From: JANQFV01 sp964468185
GTDB taxonomy: Bacteria > Planctomycetota > Phycisphaerae > UBA1845 > Fen-1342
Reading direction: 5' to 3'
Assembly: GCA_964468185.1 (NCBI GenBank)
Contig: CAYXTR010000024.1
Location: 12,565-76,564, forward strand
DNA: 64,000 nucleotides
Below the pieces are notes generated by a model. That model saw nothing but the letters and a program-made list of their open reading frames with translations. It did no database searches and was not told where the DNA came from. Made by a program: the position numbers and the translations under genes. Positions 43,550-51,881 of this stretch are shown here, in pieces; positions within the stretch are counted from its first letter, which is position 1; every line of letters begins with the position of its first letter.

Positions 43550-43975
43550 TCAGTGATTCGACGATGGAGAACTTGCTTTCGAGACGCCATTGGGCGACGG
43601 CGTCGTAGTGGCGCAGCCCGATGACGGACACCACTCGTCGATCGCTTCCGCCAACGCCCGCAGGCGTGCGGACAGGTCGGCGCAGCGGGCGACATACCAC
43701 ACGGTCCGGCCTTTCTTGTCGGCTTCGAGGATGCCGACGCGGGCCAGGAGCCCCAGGTGCCGGGCGACGACGGAAAAATCGACTGCGCAGCATTCGGCCA
43801 CCTCCGTCACGGAACACGGCCGCCCGCATTTCACCAGACAGGCCAGCAGCCGGGCCCGCGTGGGGTCGGCCAGTGCTTTGAAGAGCTCCGTGTCGAGCCG
43901 CCGGTCCACCGCCGCCCGCCGCCGGGCAGCATGTCGCGGCGTGGTCGGTACTTTGTTGGTTACTGACGCCATCAT
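43550..43975 (-). CDS. arsR: ArsR family repressor (first of three)
   Basis: The 141-residue winged-helix protein has an ArsR core: LFKALADPTRARLLACLV and FSVVARHLGLLARVGILEADKKGRTVWY. Cysteines cluster in ACLVKCGRPCSVTEVAECC, a possible As(III) site. The promoter at 43982-44009 is so close to the start codon that the mRNA is probably leaderless, and the candidate operator overlaps it, so it likely represses its own ars operon. The C-terminus is Ser/Thr/Pro-rich and not conserved. Confidence 0.92.
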   Translation of the reverse strand: MMASVTNKVPTTPRHAARRRAAVDRRLDTELFKALADPTRARLLACLVKCGRPCSVTEVAECCAVDFSVVARHLGLLARVGILEADKKGRTVWYVARCADLSARLRALAEAIDEWCPSSGCATTTPSPNGVSKASSPSSNH

Positions 43976-44009
43976 GCCAATATTCTAACGTCCCAACACG
44001 CTGCGTCAA
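43973..44009 (-). promoter_or_regulatory. Promoter and operator of the first arsR operon
   Basis: On the minus strand TTGACG and TAGAAT are 16 bases apart and the -10 ends at 43982, seven bases from the ATG. The candidate operator core GAATATTGGCATG overlaps the -10 and the start codon. The same core GAATATTGGNATG occurs in the palindrome at 57486. Confidence 0.6.
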
Positions 44010-44052
44010 CCCGGGGGCAAACAGTGCCGCCTCCCGCGCGACTGCCAGGGGG

Positions 44053-44081
44053 TTTACCGAAGTCCAACGCGCTGCTACGAT
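44053..44081 (+). promoter_or_regulatory. Promoter of the fluoride riboswitch-crcB operon
   Basis: TTTACC and TACGAT are separated by 17 bases and end seven bases before the riboswitch, giving a start of transcription at its 5' edge. The -35 is a weak match. Confidence 0.45.
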
Positions 44082-44088
44082 CCAGGGC

Positions 44089-44141
44089 GGCGATGGAGTT
44101 CGCCTCGAACCGCTCCGGGCCTGGGGCTGATGACTCCTACC
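44089..44141 (+). promoter_or_regulatory. Fluoride riboswitch (crcB motif)
   Basis: The sequence matches the fluoride aptamer: GGCGATGGAGTTCGCC at 44089-44104, AACCGCT in the middle and GCTGATGACTCCTAC at the 3' side. The downstream genes, crcB and DUF190, are the classical targets. The aptamer's 3' segment GACTCCTACC (44132-44141) is perfectly complementary over ten bases to GGTAGGAGTC (44172-44181) that holds the crcB ribosome-binding site, so the switch probably works by hiding the site without fluoride. Confidence 0.93.
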
Positions 44142-44184
44142 CTGACGCGAGCCGGCCACCAGCCACTTGCAGGTAGGAGTCGCC

Positions 44185-44568
44185 ATGACGAGGTTTCTGC
44201 TCATCTTCATCGGATCGGGTGCGGGCGGGGTGCTGCGGTACGCGCTGAGCGGCTGGACGCAGCGCCTGGCCAACGGGTCCTTCCCCATCGGAACGTTGAT
44301 CGTCAACATTACCGGGTGCCTGCTGATCGGCTTCCTTACTGCGGCGTTTTCCGGCCGGGTGCTGGTTCGGGAGGAGTACCGGGTGGCGGTACTCATCGGC
44401 CTGCTGGGCGGCTATACCACGTTTTCCACGTTCGGCCTGGAAACGTTCGCCCTGCTCAACGATGGCCAGGCGTGGCGGGCGCTGCTGAACGTGACCGCGA
44501 GCCTCATCCTGGGGCTGGCGGGCGTGTGGACCGGCTACCGGCTGGCCGAGAACTGGCTGGGAGTGTGA
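44185..44568 (+). CDS. crcB: Fluoride ion channel CrcB/Fluc
   Basis: Fluc channels are dual-topology dimers that expel fluoride. The 127-residue protein has four helices and the family motifs GSGAGGVLRYALS, GTLIVNITGCLLIGF (conserved Asn) and GGYTTFSTFGLET (Phe-box). The start is the ATG at 44185, directly after GGTAGGAGTCGCC. A fluoride riboswitch in the leader confirms the role. DUF190 follows four bases after the stop. Confidence 0.95.
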   Translation: MTRFLLIFIGSGAGGVLRYALSGWTQRLANGSFPIGTLIVNITGCLLIGFLTAAFSGRVLVREEYRVAVLIGLLGGYTTFSTFGLETFALLNDGQAWRALLNVTASLILGLAGVWTGYRLAENWLGV

Positions 44569-44572
44569 CATC

Positions 44573-44917
44573 ATGAAGATCCCCGAAGACGGCCACCTGC
44601 TGCGCATCTTCATTGGCGAAAGCGACAAGTGGCAGGGCCAGCCGCTGTACGAGGCGATCGTCCGCAAGGCCCGTGAGCTGCACCTGGCCGGCGCCACCGT
44701 CCTGCGCGGCCCGATGGGCTTCGGCGCGCATAGCCGCATGCACACGGCGAAGATCCTGCGGCTCTCCGAAGACCTGCCGATCGTAATCGAGATCGTCGAC
44801 AGCCAGGAGAAGATCGACAAGTTGATGCCGTTCATCGACGAGGCCGTCCAGGAGGGATTGGTCACGCTGGAGCGTGTCCGCGTGATCAAGTACCGGGCAA
44901 ACGGGCCAGCCTCATGA
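44573..44917 (+). CDS. DUF190 family protein
   Basis: The 114-residue protein belongs to the small ferredoxin-like DUF190 family, which occurs next to crcB and under fluoride riboswitches in many bacteria. Visible are the family elements LLRIFIGESDKWQGQPLYEAIV and ATVLRGPMGFG. Its biochemical role is unsettled; a PII-like regulatory function has been suggested in general. It is translated from its own ATG close behind crcB. Confidence 0.9.
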   Translation: MKIPEDGHLLRIFIGESDKWQGQPLYEAIVRKARELHLAGATVLRGPMGFGAHSRMHTAKILRLSEDLPIVIEIVDSQEKIDKLMPFIDEAVQEGLVTLERVRVIKYRANGPAS

Positions 44918-45064
44918 GGACGCAAGCCCTGCTGGCGCCATTCTGCACGGTCCTGTTCGCCGTCAGCTTGCGGAACATCAGAAGAAAGTGGATCGGGTGA
45001 ACCCGCCGCGTGACGGTACGCGACTACCTTCTATGCCGCCGTTGCGCTCCGCGCCACGATCACT

Positions 45065-45643
45065 TCATGGCTGTCGGCGCCGCCCGTGCAGATGCGGCCA
45101 ATGGAGCCGGCGCAGTTGCTTCACAAGGACCAACACGACAAAGTACGCGGGGATGGCCAGAAGGCCGCCTAGCAGCAGGCCGCCGATCGTGAGCGGGATC
45201 AGAATGTCCCGGCCCATCGCCAGGAACGCGACGAACTGGTCGTAGACCTCCCAGAAGTCGAAGCGGGCCAAACCCGCCACCGTCCGGCGGAGCACGTCGC
45301 GCACCTGCCCCAGCGGCGGACCAGACCAGAAGCGGCTGCCGACCCAGTAGCACAGCCCGTACAGCGGCACGATCGTCAGCGGGTTCGTGATCCAGACCAG
45401 CGCCGCGGCGATGACCCGATTGGCGTTGCACGCCGTGGCCAGCGCCACGGCCACGATCATCTGCAACCCTTGGAGCGGCGTGAAGGCGACGAATACGCCG
45501 ATCGCCGCCCCGCGCGCGACGGCCGCCGGCGAGCCGCGCAGCGTCAGCAGCCAGCGCAACAGACGACGCCACCACCGCGGCCCGCGTAGTGCCGGCTGCA
45601 GACGACGCTCGGTGTGGCTGGCATCGTTCCGGGGTGAAGGCAT
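45065..45643 (-). CDS. DUF2062 membrane protein
   Basis: The 192-residue protein has the DUF2062 pattern: a GSPAAVARGAAIGVFVAFTP segment, GLQMIVAVALATACNANRV and WITNPLTIVPLY, with three to four helices. The family is of unknown function and often lies near envelope genes. It is divergent from mgtE and converges with DUF190. Confidence 0.82.
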   Translation of the reverse strand: MPSPRNDASHTERRLQPALRGPRWWRRLLRWLLTLRGSPAAVARGAAIGVFVAFTPLQGLQMIVAVALATACNANRVIAAALVWITNPLTIVPLYGLCYWVGSRFWSGPPLGQVRDVLRRTVAGLARFDFWEVYDQFVAFLAMGRDILIPLTIGGLLLGGLLAIPAYFVVLVLVKQLRRLHWPHLHGRRRQP

Positions 45644-45883
45644 TTCTCTTGGCTACCTTATAATCCAGCCGCCGGCAAGGGCCGTCGCCGGGTTGGACCA
45701 CCAGTAATTCGCCGCAAACGCGCCCATTGCCGCCCCTCGGCCGCAGTGGTACAACGTCCCTTCCAATGCAAGCCATCAGTACGATGCTCGACCCGGAAGG
45801 CCCAAGTCCGTGGGCCGCGCGGAACCAACCGTAGATGCTCGACGCGCCGGCCAAGCCCGCCGTCGGGCGGGAGGCCGGCAGTC

Positions 45884-47206
45884 ATGCCCATTCCGACCAG
45901 TGAATTGGACGCCGCAGCCCTGAGGGCCACGTGGGCAGCGCTGTCGGACGATGAGCGCGCCGAGGCTTTTGCGCTGCTTCCGGAGGAGCAGGCCCAGGAG
46001 TTCTTCGCGTCGCTCACGGCCGACGACCACGCGGGCGTCCTCCAACACCTGCCCAACGCGAAGGCCGCCGTCTGGATGCGCTTCCTGGCGCCCGACGATG
46101 CGGCGGACGTGCTCCAAGAGGCCGAGGCGGACCAGCGGCCGCGGCTTGAGGCCATGCTCGACGAACCGACCCGCCGCGAAGTGCAGGCGCTGCTGGCCTA
46201 TGCCGAGGACGACGCCGGTGGGTTGATGAGTCCCCGCTACGTGCGGTTGCGGCCGGATGTGACCGTCGACGTCGCCATCCGCTACCTGCGCCAACAGGTG
46301 CGTAACAACCCCGAAACGCTGTACTACGTGTACGTGCTGGATGCCGAGCAGCGTCTCCAGGGCGTGATCTCCTTCCGCGAGCTCTTCGCGGCCCCGGGCG
46401 ATGCGCTGGTGGCCGACGTCATGCGCCGCGATCCGATCACGGTGCGGGAAGAGACCGACCAGGAGGAGGTGGCGCGCATCATCGAAACCAACGACCTCCT
46501 GGCCGTTCCCGTCGTCGATGACGCGGGCCGCGTCAAGGGCATCGTCACCGTTGACGACATCGTGGACGTGATCCAGGAAGAGGCCACGGAAGATATCCAG
46601 AAGTTGGGCGGCACCGAAGCCCTCGATGCACGTTACCTTGACGTGAGCTTCCCGATGATGATCCGGAAACGCGGCGTCTAGCTGCTCGTGCTCTTCCTCG
46701 GACAAACGTTGACCGCCACGGCGATGGTGCACTTCGAGGCGGAACTGGCCCAGGCCATCGTGCTGGCGGTCTTCGTGCCATTGATCATCAGCAGCGGCGG
46801 CAATTCCGGTTCGCAGGCCGCCACACTCGTCATCCGCGCGATGGCCCTCGCGGAGGTTCGTTTACGCGACTGGTGGCGCGTGCTGCGGCGCGAACTGGCG
46901 TCCGGCCTGACCCTCGGCGCGGGCCTGGGCCTCATCGGCTTCCTGCGCATCCTCGTGTGGCAGTACACCGGCTGGGACGACTACGGCTCCCATTACGCGC
47001 TGGTCGGCCTGACCGTTTGGCTGAGTGTGGTCGGCGTCGTGTGTCTCGGGACGCTGACCGGGAGCATGCTGCCCTTCGTGCTGCGCCTCCTGCGGCTCGA
47101 CCCCGCCACCAGCTCGGCGCCCTTCGTCGCGACGCTGGTCGACGTAACCGGGCTGGTCATCTACTTCAGCATCGCCGCGCTCGTGCTGCGGGGGACGCTG
47201 CTGTGA
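45884..47206 (+). pseudogene. mgtE: mgtE magnesium transporter interrupted by an in-frame TAG
   Basis: MgtE is a homodimeric Mg2+ channel. The first open part codes for the N-domain (about residues 1-130), two CBS domains (about 130-255) and the connecting helix up to MMIRKRGV. The TAG at 46679-46681 stands exactly where the family has Trp (RKRGVWLLVLFLGQ). The same frame then continues without further stops through the five-helix pore domain (LFLGQTLTATAM, SGGNSGSQAATL) to 47206. A single G-to-A change (TGG to TAG) explains this. It may be a pseudogene, a sequencing or assembly error, or a suppressed codon. Confidence 0.88.
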
Positions 47207-47215
47207 ATCAGCGGC

Positions 47216-47860
47216 TCACGCCCCGATCGTCGCGCTGGCCGTCTCGCTCCACGGGCCCTTTTCGCCGGTCGTGCTGACCCAGCGCAGCATGTAGTGCGCC
47301 GTGACGCCGCCGTCGGCGCCGTTGTAGTGGGCGACGTACGGCGTGCGCGTATCGACCGAGAGGAACGTCAGGTCACTTTCGTCCTTGGGCGGCGGGTCGC
47401 CGAGCTTGACCCAGATCTCCGCGCCCATCACGCCGGCCGGCTTGGCCTTGCGCGTCGGCGTGGCCTCGTCGGCGAAGTGGATCGTGTGCTGGAGCCGCTG
47501 GCTGGTATCGACGTTGACCACCGGCCGCGTCGCGGGCGGCCCTTCGGGCGAGCCCTCGCGGTCGGGCACCGCGACGCCCATCGCGGCCCGTTCGGCGTCG
47601 TCCACGTCGGGGCTGGCCTGGAGCCGCCGCACCAGCTCGCGGATGACCGTCACGAGCGCCGACCGGCTGCCGTCCTTGGCCTCGCGCGCCCCGCGGGCGG
47701 CCGTCTGGGCGGCGGTGTGGGCCGGGTAGTCGGTGTTCCAGGTCGCCTGCGAGTTGTTCAGCGGCACGACATCGGCGGCGTCGAGCCCCAGGTCGGCCAG
47801 GTGGGTGTTGACGCGGGTGACGACGTTGTTAGGCTGCCAATACGTGACTGATCGACGCAT
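47216..47860 (-). CDS. Conserved hypothetical protein (planctomycete-type, Fn3-like C-terminus)
   Basis: The 214-residue protein starts MRRSVTYWQPNNVVTR. The first 100 residues are helical and Ala/Arg-rich (RLQASPDVDDAERAAMGV). The second half is beta-rich and looks like a fibronectin III-type or immunoglobulin-like fold (NVDTSQRLQHTIHFADE, AHYMLRWVSTTGEKGPWSET). I recall similar proteins with the HTIHFADEATPT motif in planctomycetes and acidobacteria, of unknown function. It converges on mgtE. Confidence 0.7.
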   Translation of the reverse strand: MRRSVTYWQPNNVVTRVNTHLADLGLDAADVVPLNNSQATWNTDYPAHTAAQTAARGAREAKDGSRSALVTVIRELVRRLQASPDVDDAERAAMGVAVPDREGSPEGPPATRPVVNVDTSQRLQHTIHFADEATPTRKAKPAGVMGAEIWVKLGDPPPKDESDLTFLSVDTRTPYVAHYNGADGGVTAHYMLRWVSTTGEKGPWSETASATIGA

Positions 47861-47902
47861 GACGTAGGAAGAAGGTCTCTCTTGAAACAGCTGTGGGGTT
47901 TC

Positions 47903-48058
47903 ATGAATACATCAATCACCGTGGGAGTGGCTTTTTTGCTTGCCGGGGCAATCAAATTGGCTGCGCGAGGGACGATGGACGCCGACTTCATCGTCGGAGC
48001 TGTGTTCCTGGTTCTGGGCCTGATCATTCGGCTAGCAGAGAAAAAACATTCCGAATAG
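47903..48058 (+). CDS. Small two-helix membrane protein (51 residues)
   Basis: An ATG at 47903 opens a 52-codon frame with two hydrophobic helices, SITVGVAFLLAGAIKLAA and FIVGAVFLVLGLIIRLAE, separated by GTMDAD and ending in KKHSE. The regular amphipathic pattern suggests a real small membrane protein, although no strong ribosome site is seen. Function is unknown. Confidence 0.5.
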   Translation: MNTSITVGVAFLLAGAIKLAARGTMDADFIVGAVFLVLGLIIRLAEKKHSE

Positions 48059-48345
48059 GGCCATCTAGCATGGGTTAGGCATGCGAAAGGTTGTGATCTC
48101 AGGTGTCGAAAGCCTAACAAGCGCTTTCACCTGACAAAGCTGCCTGACACACCGCTGGCGCGTGCCAGTGGTCGGGTCGCGTCCGCCCGACCAGCCCACC
48201 CGGACCGCCCCGGCGGATTCTCTCGCTCGTTTCATCGGCGACGGCGGGCCGTGTCCTGTAATATCCTCGCCGAAACCGCAAAAATCGCGCAATTCGGCCC
48301 CGAAACGCCATCCGCGACCGCCTCCCGGGCCTCCGGCGCTCGTCC

Positions 48346-48513
48346 GCGGGCGTCTGGGAGACTCCGGCGGACTTCTGGGAGTCTTTTGCGGCCCTCCGGC
48401 ACGCATCCCGGGACGTCCGGGAGTCTTCCGCGGCCCCCCGGGACTCGTCCCCGGACCTCTGGGAGACTTCCCCGGACGTCCGGCGCTCATCCGCGGAGCC
48501 CCGCGGGCCGTCC
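48346..48513. repeat. 21-base minisatellite, about eight units
   Basis: Eight consecutive imperfect 21-base units start at 48346, for example GCGGACTTCTGGGAGTCTTTT, GCGGCCCTCCGGCACGCATCC in part and CCGGACCTCTGGGAGACTTCC in part. Because 21 is a multiple of three, every frame on both strands reads as a seven-residue repeat (for example TSG-rich on plus, GGPxxSP-rich on minus). No start codon and ribosome site favours any frame. It lies directly upstream of the restriction endonuclease stop. Confidence 0.75.
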
Positions 48514-48545
48514 GCTGACCTCGCGAACGGTGGCCGGTTGCCGAC

Positions 48546-49286
48546 CTATTCCTCAATCGCTGTCGCTGCGATCTTGCCGGCAAGCGTAGCGGCGAACCGC
48601 AGCGGACTGGTAAGCTCGCTGGCAGTCTGATACGCGCCGGTCTTGCCAGCGTCTTTCTCGGTCAATACGAGCGCGGCCGCGTCGTAGAGTTGCTCTTGCA
48701 CGAGCTTGCGGCAGAGAATCTCGTATCGCGTTGCGTAGCTCGTATTCTCAAACTCCGGCATTGCCGAGAAGTGCGGTGAGCTGAACTTGACCGGGGCAAT
48801 GGACTTCGGACACGATTCAAGCACGAAGAAGTACCCCAGGAACGGCTTTGCGCTCTCGCCGAAGACACCGTCTCGAAACGCTGTGTTCAAGTCGGTGGCA
48901 TTGCCAAGCGCTTCTTCAACGCGGTTGTTGAAGTTGTTCCCGAATGAGGGACCGACTTGTGATTTGAACTCGATTGCGGCCACAAGTCGGCCGCGGCTGA
49001 CGACAAGCAAGTCCCAGTTCTTCGTTGGGCGATAGAATCCCGGAATAGTGACTTCAGATCGGCCATCGCAAAAGACAGCCGATTTCGGAATGCCATTGTC
49101 AATGATGAGCTGGCGGACCGTCGCAATGAAGCCGTCGAGGTTCTTTCCGGCTGTTACGCCCGCACGGTTCCCCTGATCGGCGCTGCCGCGTTTCTTCTGA
49201 CTCTTGGCCGCAAGCGTCCGTGCCTTCCAGAAATGCGCGACCGCTTTCGGCATCGTGCGGTCGAGTGCGGAAAGATCCAGGCCCAT
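48546..49286 (-). CDS. Type II restriction endonuclease, PaeR7I/XhoI family
   Basis: The 246-residue length equals that of PaeR7I, whose recognition sequence is CTCGAG. Visible are the family features: the N-terminal LDRTMPKAVAHFWKAR, PGFYRPTKNWDLLVV, and the catalytic-type IEFKSQVGPSFGNNFNNR with Glu-x-Lys. It cleaves unmodified foreign DNA. It begins eight bases after the methyltransferase stop and both are read together. Specificity to CTCGAG is inferred from the family, not shown. Confidence 0.9.
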   Translation of the reverse strand: MGLDLSALDRTMPKAVAHFWKARTLAAKSQKKRGSADQGNRAGVTAGKNLDGFIATVRQLIIDNGIPKSAVFCDGRSEVTIPGFYRPTKNWDLLVVSRGRLVAAIEFKSQVGPSFGNNFNNRVEEALGNATDLNTAFRDGVFGESAKPFLGYFFVLESCPKSIAPVKFSSPHFSAMPEFENTSYATRYEILCRKLVQEQLYDAAALVLTEKDAGKTGAYQTASELTSPLRFAATLAGKIAATAIEE

Positions 49287-49294
49287 GAAGACCC

Positions 49295-50299
49295 CTACGT
49301 GATGATCTCGAAGCGGTGGCGACTGGTTAACGTGCCCGTGTGCTTGCTGAATCGCCGCGCGGCGTATTCCAGGTAGGCATCGTCGATTTCGACGCCGATG
49401 CTGTTGCGGCCGGTCTGCCATGCCGCCACGCTGGTTGTTCCCGATCCCAAGAACGGGTCCAGGACGGTGTCCCCGACAAAGCTGAACATCCGGATGAGTC
49501 GAGTTGCGAGCTCGAGCGGGAAGGGGGCCGGGTGGTTACGTGTCGAAGCGCCGGTTACGTCGGTCCATATCTGCCGGAACCACCGCTTATGCAATGAGTC
49601 AGGGATAACGCTAAAGGCGCGTTCAAGAAAGCTCGGACTTCGGTATCCGCCAGGCTTCCGTTCCATCAGGACAAACTCGATATCGTTCTTGATCACGGCA
49701 TTCGGTTCATAGGGCTTGCCGAGGAATCCGCCACCATTTCCTGACGCTTCAAGTGTGGCGTTCGCGATCTTATGCCAGATGATCGGGGCCAGATTATCGA
49801 ATCCGATTCCGCGGCAATGCTCCTGGATTGACGCATGAAGGGGGATAACCGTATGCCGACCACTGTTCTTTCGACGGGAAAGGCACACGTCCCCCACAAC
49901 ACAGATCAGGCGGCCGCCGGGGACGAGAACACGGAAGCAGTGTTGCCAAACTCGATCAAGTTCAGCCAAGAAGCCATCATAGTCGGACATGCTACCAAGC
50001 TGCCCGTCGCTCTCGTTGTACTGCTTCAACGTCCAGTACGGCGGTGAAGTCAGCACAAGATGCACACCCTCGCTCGGCAGGGCGTCCAAGTCGCGTGCGT
50101 CTGCGCGGTGCATCGCGTGCGTAGTCGGAAGTGTCGGCAGAATCGCTTCAATGTCGCGAGCCGCAACATCGTCCTTCGCAAGCGCGGGGATCGCGTTCTG
50201 AGACTCGCGAAGGCGGGTTACGCTCGGCGGGGCGAATTCCCGCAGAACGGCGTCTTTCGATCTGTTGGCCAAGGTCTCAATGTCTGTACGCGTACTCAT
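49295..50299 (-). CDS. DNA methyltransferase partner of the PaeR7I-like enzyme
   Basis: The 334-residue methylase has motif IV TSPPYWTLKQY near residue 84 and motif I DPFLGSGTTSVAAWQTG near residue 286, in the beta-class order (IV before I). TSPPY is found in both N4-cytosine and some N6-adenine enzymes, so the modified base is uncertain. It protects host CTCGAG-type sites. The gene precedes the endonuclease on the same strand; a CTCGAG site lies 27 bases upstream of the start codon (50326-50331). Confidence 0.88.
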   Translation of the reverse strand: MSTRTDIETLANRSKDAVLREFAPPSVTRLRESQNAIPALAKDDVAARDIEAILPTLPTTHAMHRADARDLDALPSEGVHLVLTSPPYWTLKQYNESDGQLGSMSDYDGFLAELDRVWQHCFRVLVPGGRLICVVGDVCLSRRKNSGRHTVIPLHASIQEHCRGIGFDNLAPIIWHKIANATLEASGNGGGFLGKPYEPNAVIKNDIEFVLMERKPGGYRSPSFLERAFSVIPDSLHKRWFRQIWTDVTGASTRNHPAPFPLELATRLIRMFSFVGDTVLDPFLGSGTTSVAAWQTGRNSIGVEIDDAYLEYAARRFSKHTGTLTSRHRFEIIT

Positions 50300-50512
50300 T
50301 CACGATCCGAATGGGCTGCTCAGGTCTCGAGGCGACGCTTGCCGCCAACAGTGCACCATCTTACCCCGTTTCGTCGCGGCGCTCGATACCCGGGCCGCAG
50401 TTGCGTAAGCCGTGCTTCCTCATTGCACGCCAAGATACCGCCCCCGCCCCGGAGCGGCAACGTGGGAGGGGGCACGCCGCGTCGTTCAGGATGCGCCGCG
50501 GGGCGGGGGCAA

Positions 50513-51220
50513 TCACCCCAGGTTGGTTGGTACGACCTTAAAGATGAACGCGAGGCAGAAGTAGACGCCCACGAGCAGGAAGATCACGCCGGTCACCCGG
50601 CGGGCCCAGCGCTCGAATACGCTGATGCTATTGAAGGCCTTCGCCATCGCGTTGGCGCTGATCACGATGAGGATGGCAAAGACCACCACCGGCAGCGCCG
50701 TGCTGATCCCGAAAACGGCTGGCAGCATGATGCTGGACTCGAACTTCACCGCCAGCGGAATCAGTCCGGCGAAGTAGAGCGCCGCCGACGCCGGACAGAA
50801 CGTGAGGGCGAATACGACCCCCAGCACCAGTCCGGCCCAGATGCCCCAGTCGGCCACCTTTTGGCCGATCCGCTGGCCGAGGTCGGAGCCGCTCGTGGGC
50901 AGCGCGATCATGCCCAGCAGGACCATGCCCAGCAGGAGCAGGATCGGCCCGAGCAGCTTGTTCATGTACTTCTGGAGCGCCATCGAGACGGCCGGCGCCG
51001 ACATCAGGCTCCCGACCAGGATTGCCGCGATCGCGATGTACACGAGGCTGCGGCCGAGCGTGTAGAGCAGCCCGGTCAGCAGCGCCGCCCGCGGGTTCTC
51101 CACGCGGCGGCTGATGAACGAAATCGCCGCGACGTTCGTCGCCAGCGGGCAGGGGCTGATGGCCGTCAGAATACCGGTCCAGGCCGCGGCCGCAATGGCG
51201 GCCCACAGTTCAGCAGTCAC
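50513..51220 (-). CDS. ArsG-family permease (CcdA-like, aromatic arsenical efflux)
   Basis: The 235-residue membrane protein has six helices and two CcdA-like Cys motifs, AISPCPLATNVAAI and ALTFCPASAALYFAG. Together with the ArsF-type gene just upstream it matches the arsG/arsF pair described for aromatic arsenical resistance. CcdA-like transporters move reducing equivalents across the membrane, so a reductant-export role is also possible. The start is GTG at 51220, two bases after the ArsF stop. Confidence 0.78.
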   Translation of the reverse strand: MTAELWAAIAAAAWTGILTAISPCPLATNVAAISFISRRVENPRAALLTGLLYTLGRSLVYIAIAAILVGSLMSAPAVSMALQKYMNKLLGPILLLLGMVLLGMIALPTSGSDLGQRIGQKVADWGIWAGLVLGVVFALTFCPASAALYFAGLIPLAVKFESSIMLPAVFGISTALPVVVFAILIVISANAMAKAFNSISVFERWARRVTGVIFLLVGVYFCLAFIFKVVPTNLG

Positions 51221-51222
51221 GG

Positions 51223-51792
51223 CTACGACTCCAGGTACGTGCGGGTCTGCTCCGCGACGTACTGTTTGAACTCCGCCTCGTCATCGTGCACGTACTGCCA
51301 GACTTTTTCCATATTCGTCCAGTCGCGCTGCTCGCCGTCGTGCAGATCGACTAGCACGAGCGAACTCGCGACGAGCTGATAGTCTTGCACGAAGTGCGTG
51401 TTGGGCGGCTCTTCCATGTTGACGGTGCGCCACTCAAGCTCACCCTCTTCCAGGGCCACGGCGAACTGCTCGCGCAGCGCCTCTTCTGCCAGGCGCTCAA
51501 TCTTGTTGCAAGTCATGCAGCGTTGCGTGTTGTGAAAATAGTAGGCGACGACCTTGTGAGCGGGTTGCGCCGGCTCCGCTGCCGGGGCACCGGGCGCGGT
51601 GTCGCTCCCGGTCGCTGTTGCCGCTTCGGAATTCGCCCCGACCGGTTCTCCTTCTGGCGTAGTCCGGGACGTGTCCTGCCCGGAAGCAACGTCGCCGGCA
51701 CCAGCCGAATTCGACTCACTCATAATCAGGTAGCCCACACTTACGGCGACGAACGCCAGCAGAATGACCGTACCAACCGTCTTCACATTCAT
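51223..51792 (-). CDS. ArsF-family thioredoxin-like protein (predicted membrane-anchored)
   Basis: The 189-residue protein has an N-terminal helix (VGTVILLAFVAVSVGYLIM), a long Ala/Ser/Pro-rich linker and a thioredoxin-like C-terminal domain with YFHNTQRCMTCNKIE, whose CMTC is a redox-type CxxC. The family name in current annotation is nitrophenyl compound nitroreductase subunit ArsF; the true chemistry is not clear. It directly precedes ArsG. It probably acts outside the cytoplasm and receives electrons from ArsG. Confidence 0.76.
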   Translation of the reverse strand: MNVKTVGTVILLAFVAVSVGYLIMSESNSAGAGDVASGQDTSRTTPEGEPVGANSEAATATGSDTAPGAPAAEPAQPAHKVVAYYFHNTQRCMTCNKIERLAEEALREQFAVALEEGELEWRTVNMEEPPNTHFVQDYQLVASSLVLVDLHDGEQRDWTNMEKVWQYVHDDEAEFKQYVAEQTRTYLES

Positions 51793-51881
51793 CACGACTC
51801 TCCTTCGTGTCAGGGGCGACACGAGTCTAACAGCCTCAAAAGTCCAAAGGCGGCAGCTCACCACATGGGCGCACGCGCCCG

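Noticed and set aside
48065..48583. 172-codon minus-strand frame across the 21-base repeats
   Set aside because: The open frame is a consequence of the 21-base period. No start with a ribosome site and no non-repeat domain support it.
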